64,000 nt of DNA from Sphingomonas aracearum (GTDB lineage: Bacteria; Pseudomonadota; Alphaproteobacteria; Sphingomonadales; Sphingomonadaceae). The position numbers and the translations under genes are program-made. The stretch covers positions 1 to 64,000 of the forward strand of contig NZ_QQNB01000004.1 of assembly GCF_003345355.1 (NCBI RefSeq), written 5' to 3'. Numbering within the stretch: position 1 is the first letter of the stretch; the number at the start of each line of letters is the position of its first letter. Of this stretch, positions 59,104 to 64,000 are shown piece after piece. Below the pieces are notes generated by a model. It was not told the DNA's origin, ran no database searches, and worked only from the letters and a program-made list of their open reading frames with translations.

Positions 59104-62100
59104 GCAGCACGCCGCGCGCCTTTCAGAACGCGACGGTAGGCGCTGCCGTAGCCGCGCTGACCGGTAAGGGCAGTCGCCGCTTTCTGGTGGCCGACGAGGT
59201 CGGCCTCGGCAAGACGACAGTCGCTCGGGAGGTCGTCCGGCAGCTGTCGCGTGGCGGTAGGAAGAAGTTCACGGTCTACTACGTCACCAGCAATGCTCGT
59301 GTCTCCGACCAGAACGCGGCGCGTTTGGTCGATTTTCTGGAGGACAAGCGCGCCAGGCTGCGGGCCCTTTCCAAGGTCGATCGGCTGTCGATGATCCCGC
59401 TCGATCAACGGCCGAACGACAAGGAGCCGCCATCGCCGCTCCGGCTCTATTCGCTGTCTCCTCAGACCTCCTTCCCGCCCGAAGGCACACGACCGACACC
59501 TGGCGCTGCGGTCGAGCGTGCCTTTTTGAGTCTACTGCTCGAACGCGCCGTGCCGGGGATATTGGAGACACTCCCCGAGCGCTTCATCCAACAGCGCGCG
59601 ACCGTGAGCTGGGACGGCGCCTGCCGTACTGCGCAGCGGCTAATGGGCGGCATCGATCCGAAGCTTGTCGGCACCTTCCGCACCGCGCTCAAGTCGCGCT
59701 TCAATCCGGAGGGTAAACGGCCGGGTCTTCGCGAACGCATCGCGACAGCCGCACAGACAAAGCCCGAGGCGCGGACGCTGACGGTGTTGCGCCGCCTTCT
59801 TGCGGAGGCATGTCTCGAGGCGACCCCGCCGGACCTTATCGTCTTCGACGAGTTTCAGCGCTTCCGCGAGATGCTGGCACCTTCGAAAAGCGACCGGCTG
59901 GGGCGCGCCCTTCTCGGGATCGGCTCGAAAAAGCCTGCCATGCTGCTTTTGTCGGCCACACCCTATCGCCTGTATGGTGAGTCCTGGGACGGAAAAGACG
60001 GTCCTCAGGCTCACGAAGAGCTTTTCGACACGATCGAGTTTCTGACGCGCAGCACCGCCGTGCGGGAGGACGCCGAGCAGCTCTTTGCCAGCTTCGGCGA
60101 GATCCTGCGTGCGATCGGTGACGCAGAGGGCGACACCATCGATCCGCTTCTGAAGGAGCGTGCGGAAGCGACGCGCGACCGGATCGACCGCCTTCTGCGC
60201 CCCTGCATAGCACGTACCGAGCGCCCGCCCGCTATCGGCCTCGATCACCGCACCCGGCGCGATCCGCTGGCCCTTTCCCCCGGCGATCTTCATACCTTCC
60301 GGCACTTCGCCAGCAAGGTGTCAGACCGGAACAAGACCGCGGCCTCTGCCTACTGGCTGTCCGTCCCACTACCGGCGCAGGCGCTCGGGTCCCGTTACAA
60401 AATCGCCGACAAGGTCGAGTTCAGCCGCCAACCGGGCGTGCCGGTGCTGCGCTCTGCTCGACGCACCGGCGACGGCAAGGACGGCTGGGGCAGCCCGAAG
60501 CTCCGAGCCCTTCGCGAGATCGCGCGAACACCCGATCTCGCGCTCCCTTGGGTTGCCCCTTCCATGCAGTGGTGGCCGCTTGCAGGTCCCTGGGCGCACA
60601 GCCCGGCGCAGAAAACGCTTCTGTTCAGCCGTTTTCGCGCCACCCCGCAAAGTGTTGCATCCTTGATCAGCCTCGGTGTCGAGGACGCTTACCTCGACGT
60701 CGGGCCAACCGCCCGCCGGCGACCGTGGGAAAGCAAGCGGCTGGCTCCGCAGTCCGGCCTGCCCGTGATGTCGTTGTTCCATCCGTCGCCGTTCCTAGTC
60801 CGGGCGACCGATCCTTTGAAGGGCAACCATTCGTCCGCCCGCTACGCGCTACGCACGGTCACCGGACAGTTACGGAAGGCGCTCAGAGCTCAGAAGGTCG
60901 AGATCCGCAGCAAGCCGAAAAAGGACGCCGAACGCGCGCGTCCGCTTTGGAACCTCCTTGCCGCGATCGAGCGAAAGTCCGGCGATTTCGCGGCATCCCA
61001 GACGGCATGGAACGAGACGGCGGGGGCTGAGGCAGTGCTCGGGCGCATCGTCACCGAGCGCAACCACGTCGAGAGTATCGACTGGATCAGCGCCAAGGAG
61101 CTGCAACGCTTGGCCGAGATCGCCTTGGCCTCACCGGCGGTTGCTGTCGGCCGCGCACTGCTCCGGCACTTTCCGGCGGCCATCGAGGCAGACCACCTTT
61201 CGAAGCTCGTCTCGTTCTGCTGGCACAGGCTGCGTCCCTATCTCGACAACCGGGTGTTCTGGGGCCGGCTGGGCGACGGCAATCCCACCGAGGTGCTGAT
61301 GGCGGCGGTCCGCGACGGCGGGCTCGAGAGCGTGCTTGATGAGCATTTCTGGCTCGCCCAAGGCCAGACCGACGCCCCAAATCTTCTCGACGAACTGGCA
61401 TCGGCGCTGCACGCCTCGCTCGGTTGGTTCACCTTCCGCGGCATCCCGACCACATCGAGCTCGATCCGCCTTCGTTGCCACGCTGCCGTGCCGTTCAGCG
61501 GCACCGAAAGCGGCGATGCCGAAGCAGCGCAACGTGCGCTGAGCGAGTCTGAACCCGAAGCGCCGCCACGCGCTGAAAGCCTCCGGCGAGCGTTCAACAC
61601 GCCATTCTGGCCCCATGTTCTTGCGACGACCTCGATCGGTCAGGAAGGGCTGGACTTCCACAGCTGGTGCCGACGCATCGTTCACTGGGATTTGCCATCT
61701 AACCCGGTCGACCTTGAACAGCGTGAAGGTCGCATATCGCGCTATGGTGGTCTCCTGGTGCGACGTCCGCTCGGCGCGCTGGTGCAGGACGACGCAGTGG
61801 CCGCGGCACGCACCGGTCGCTCACCTTGGACAGAGGCCGCAGCATTGGGCGAGCGCCGGTTCCAAGACGACACCGGGCTGTCACCTTGGTGGACGTTCAA
61901 GCATGCCGACATCGATCGCCACGTGCTCGCGTTGTCGAGGAGCCGTGACATCGCACGGTTCGATTACCTTCAGCGCCAGCGCCTGCTCTATCGCCTCGCG
62001 CTCGGCCAGCCGAACCAGGAGGATCTGGTCAATCATCTGGCAAGAGGCAGCGACACAAAGATCGCCGAACTGAGCGCACTGGCTTTGGACCTAAGGCCGC

Positions 62101-62162
62101 TTAAGTCGACCGTCGATCTTAGTCTGGCAATACATCAACCCGACGACAGGCAGGAAAGCTAA
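59100..62162 (+). CDS. SNF2/DEAD-like superfamily 2 helicase
   Basis: The 1020-residue helicase has motif I FLVADEVGLGKTTVAREV (about 28-45), DEFQ box LIVFDEFQRF (Asp250-Glu251), motif III LLLSATPYRL, and in the second lobe GQEGLDFHSWCRRIVHWDLP and LEQREGRISRYGG (motifs V and VI). The gap between the lobes is large (about 290-800), as in helicases of restriction-like defence systems. It overlaps the PLD gene by ATGA. It would supply DNA or RNA translocation to the HKD nuclease. No methylase is encoded beside it. Confidence 0.9.
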   Translation: MSSTPRAFQNATVGAAVAALTGKGSRRFLVADEVGLGKTTVAREVVRQLSRGGRKKFTVYYVTSNARVSDQNAARLVDFLEDKRARLRALSKVDRLSMIPLDQRPNDKEPPSPLRLYSLSPQTSFPPEGTRPTPGAAVERAFLSLLLERAVPGILETLPERFIQQRATVSWDGACRTAQRLMGGIDPKLVGTFRTALKSRFNPEGKRPGLRERIATAAQTKPEARTLTVLRRLLAEACLEATPPDLIVFDEFQRFREMLAPSKSDRLGRALLGIGSKKPAMLLLSATPYRLYGESWDGKDGPQAHEELFDTIEFLTRSTAVREDAEQLFASFGEILRAIGDAEGDTIDPLLKERAEATRDRIDRLLRPCIARTERPPAIGLDHRTRRDPLALSPGDLHTFRHFASKVSDRNKTAASAYWLSVPLPAQALGSRYKIADKVEFSRQPGVPVLRSARRTGDGKDGWGSPKLRALREIARTPDLALPWVAPSMQWWPLAGPWAHSPAQKTLLFSRFRATPQSVASLISLGVEDAYLDVGPTARRRPWESKRLAPQSGLPVMSLFHPSPFLVRATDPLKGNHSSARYALRTVTGQLRKALRAQKVEIRSKPKKDAERARPLWNLLAAIERKSGDFAASQTAWNETAGAEAVLGRIVTERNHVESIDWISAKELQRLAEIALASPAVAVGRALLRHFPAAIEADHLSKLVSFCWHRLRPYLDNRVFWGRLGDGNPTEVLMAAVRDGGLESVLDEHFWLAQGQTDAPNLLDELASALHASLGWFTFRGIPTTSSSIRLRCHAAVPFSGTESGDAEAAQRALSESEPEAPPRAESLRRAFNTPFWPHVLATTSIGQEGLDFHSWCRRIVHWDLPSNPVDLEQREGRISRYGGLLVRRPLGALVQDDAVAAARTGRSPWTEAAALGERRFQDDTGLSPWWTFKHADIDRHVLALSRSRDIARFDYLQRQRLLYRLALGQPNQEDLVNHLARGSDTKIAELSALALDLRPLKSTVDLSLAIHQPDDRQES

Positions 62163-62578
62163 AGTTCGCGCAATGACGCAGCCAACTCTGATGCTGCCCC
62201 GTTGAAGCGATCGGAGCGAGGATCAGGTGTTTGACGAACTCGCGGACGCGAACGATGTGATTGAGGAGCCAGGGAAGTGCGTGACGGCACGTCACTCGGC
62301 AAGGTCGTGATCGCGCCCGCAACTGTGAACAGCGAAGCGTAGCACGGCTCGCGCTGACCGAACCGTCGGGAGCTGACATACTCTCTGGGGGTGAACATCG
62401 GCACGCAAGCCATCGCATGGTGCCTTGCGGCAGAGTTCGACAGGCCCGCTCCTGGATTGCGCCGTTCGGGTTGATGGTTATCGTGCAGGTTGGGAGTGCT
62501 TGGACGGTGAGGCATGCCATCGGCCTTGTCGTATTCACGCGCCGAATGAGCGATATTTTTTGAGGGGCACGATCATCC
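62163..62578. other. Intergenic stretch between helicase and GTPase-like gene
   Basis: This 416-bp stretch follows the three-gene operon. Short frames exist on both strands but lack ribosome sites and recognisable motifs. No clear terminator was seen. The promoter of the following gene should lie in the right half. Confidence 0.4.
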
Positions 62579-64000
62579 ATGCATCTCGGCACACCGGAAG
62601 CCTATCTCAAGACGCTGGTTCGCCAATTGAACAGCGTGAACGTCGCCACCGGCTATCTGCCGGAGGAGGAGCGGGAGGAGTTCGTGCCCGAGCTGCATCG
62701 GGCGCTCCGTGCCTGTCAGATGATCAGCCTGATCTACGGCCACACGGTGATCGCCGTCGCGGGCAGCCAGGGGGCCGGAAAAACCACGCTGGTACGCGAG
62801 CTTTACGGCCTGGATGACAGCTGGCTGGCTGGCGACAACGGACAGGGTGAGCGGGTACCGGTGATGGTGTTGGAGGACGAGGCCGTGACCGCTCCACAAG
62901 GCTTCCTGTACCGCTGGACCGACGAGGTGGGAACGGAGGGGATGCGCGGCACGCCTGTGTCGCCCGCGGCGTTCGGGAATGCGACGCGAGCGTGGAGCGG
63001 CAACACGCTGGAGCTGCCGGTGCTCCGGGTACCCGTTCGGCATGCTGGCGGGCGGTCCAAAGCCGGCTTCATGCTGCTGCCTGGATACGAGGAAATCAAC
63101 GACAGAAATGAGTCATGGCAGGCGTTCATGCGCCTGGCCCTAGTCGCCGCCAGTGCCTGCGTGCTGGTAACGGACGGCAGCCTGCTGGCGCAGCATCACG
63201 ACACCATCCTGATCGATCTCAAGGAGCAGCAATTGGCCGGCGTCGAGCCGGTGATCGCGATCGCTAAGACGGAGAAAATGGCCGAGGAACGCCGAGCGGA
63301 GCTGCGTGTCACCGCCGCGACACGTTTCGGCGTGCCAGAGGGGCGCACCATCTGCACCGGCAGCGGGAACGCTACGGAATGGGAGGGGCCATTGCTTGCC
63401 GCCCTTGGCCGTCATGGCGGGGTCGGCGCGGAAACACGCGCGCGTCAGCTGAAGGATCTGGAGAAGCTTGGGCGTATGGTCGGAATCGTAGTGAACGAGG
63501 CTCGACGCGCCGTTCGAACGTCAGCAAATCTGTCCGACGACGGCGAGACGCTGCTGGACGTCCTGAGAGAGCTAGAGGATGCGGTCAGCGCGACGCGTTC
63601 CCGCTATGAAAGCGGGTTGAGTAAGGCTCTGGGCGGCGTTGCGAAGGCTGCCGGCGAAGCGGCCAAAGCAGACTATATCGCAGCTGAGATGGGCTGGTCG
63701 AATGCGGGCCGACAGGTGGCGGAATGGGCGTTGCTGGCGTCGCACAAGAGCGAGCAGCGCGCGGCCGACCGGCTGCGTGCGGCAATCCTGGAGGCCGGGG
63801 GTGGGGCGGCGTTTGCGTCGACGCACGCAGAGCTGCTGGCCGGCTTGGCCAAGGACTCGCTCGCCCTGGCCCTTGCTCCGCCCGTTCCGGCCAGCGGAGC
63901 GCTGGTCGAGCATGCAAGCACCCCGAGCGCGGAGTCCCTCGCTACACTGGGCATGCTGGTGACCGCACATCCGCCCAAAACGACGAGCCTTAACCTGATG
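62579..64000 (+). CDS. P-loop NTPase, dynamin/GTPase-like, incomplete at window edge
   Basis: From an ATG at 62579 an open frame runs 474 codons to the end of the window without a stop. It has Walker A AGSQGAGKTT (about 61-70), LLPGYEEIND (a DxxG-like position), LVTDGSLL and AIAKTEKMAEERRAEL (an N/TKxD-like element). A long Ala-rich helical region (about 290-450) follows. This pattern suggests a GTPase of the dynamin-like or septin-like group, but without the C-terminus the family cannot be fixed. It may belong to the same defence-type cluster. An in-frame stop at 62561 excludes a longer N-terminus. Confidence 0.7.
   Translation, partial: MHLGTPEAYLKTLVRQLNSVNVATGYLPEEEREEFVPELHRALRACQMISLIYGHTVIAVAGSQGAGKTTLVRELYGLDDSWLAGDNGQGERVPVMVLEDEAVTAPQGFLYRWTDEVGTEGMRGTPVSPAAFGNATRAWSGNTLELPVLRVPVRHAGGRSKAGFMLLPGYEEINDRNESWQAFMRLALVAASACVLVTDGSLLAQHHDTILIDLKEQQLAGVEPVIAIAKTEKMAEERRAELRVTAATRFGVPEGRTICTGSGNATEWEGPLLAALGRHGGVGAETRARQLKDLEKLGRMVGIVVNEARRAVRTSANLSDDGETLLDVLRELEDAVSATRSRYESGLSKALGGVAKAAGEAAKADYIAAEMGWSNAGRQVAEWALLASHKSEQRAADRLRAAILEAGGGAAFASTHAELLAGLAKDSLALALAPPVPASGALVEHASTPSAESLATLGMLVTAHPPKTTSLNLM

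Noticed and set aside
62119..62592. 157-codon minus-strand frame in the gap after the helicase
   Set aside because: It overlaps the helicase 3' end, has no SD and no recognisable family; left as intergenic.
1..64000. tRNA, rRNA or riboswitch genes
   Set aside because: No cloverleaf, rRNA stretch or known riboswitch element was recognised by eye; a covariance-model search would be needed to exclude small RNAs.

Overview
The window looks like accessory DNA of a GC-rich alphaproteobacterium, most likely a sphingomonad (Sphingomonas or a relative). The signs are two very large TonB-dependent receptors with N-terminal STN domains, each next to a FecI/FecR pair, a DUF5818-like protein and overlapping (ATGA, GTGA) operons throughout. 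No rRNA, tRNA, CRISPR array or replication gene was seen, so chromosome and megaplasmid cannot be told apart.

Left part (1-8.6 kb). After the start of an IS1182-like transposase at the edge comes a small metal-response locus: a MerR regulator, a GTAC-N4-GTAC operator, a glutaredoxin-MauE fusion, two small Cys-containing exported proteins, a strong terminator and a DUF411 metal-binding protein. A DUF305 gene fragment is cut by a Tn5053/Tn7-like transposon (2696-8581) with TniB, TniA and a serine resolvase, multi-copy end repeats, and a cargo of a frameshifted exported protein, a metzincin-type protease and a lipoprotein.

8.9-15.9 kb holds DNA-processing genes: a Phd-like protein, a DUF5818 protein, an SbcD/SbcC-like pair, and a divergent AAA_13 protein with a CxxC hook and an Arg-Glu...His signature, a candidate RloC/PrrC-type anticodon nuclease.

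16.1-30.4 kb is a phosphorus-scavenging locus: PhoN-type acid phosphatase, PI-PLC-like hydrolase, PhoD-type phosphatase, an NPP1-like secreted protein, and two FecI/FecR/TonB-receptor sets. The promoters of both receptors and of phoD share one motif, TGTC[CGT]GG-N16-CGTCT, with exactly the same spacing. This suggests a regulon driven by one or both of the local ECF sigma factors, and heptamers resembling Pho boxes lie in both divergent control regions.

30.5-48.7 kb: a VapBC-like module, then a block bracketed by two closely related small serine recombinases (31.4 and 48.1 kb). Between them are ion, pH and envelope-stress genes: DUF305, permease, DUF2254, NhaP-type antiporter, DUF389, NhaA, a TVGYGD potassium channel with RCK domains, GH97, SLC13 permease, DUF202, MscS, L,D-transpeptidase and a frameshifted DUF421 gene. 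This looks like a stress-tolerance island.

49.1-64 kb looks like a defence-type cluster: an AddAB-like helicase-nuclease pair with a clear promoter, a HigBA toxin-antitoxin pair, then a tightly coupled three-gene operon (DUF6361, double-HKD phospholipase-D-like nuclease, SNF2-like helicase). A P-loop NTPase/GTPase-like gene runs off the right edge.
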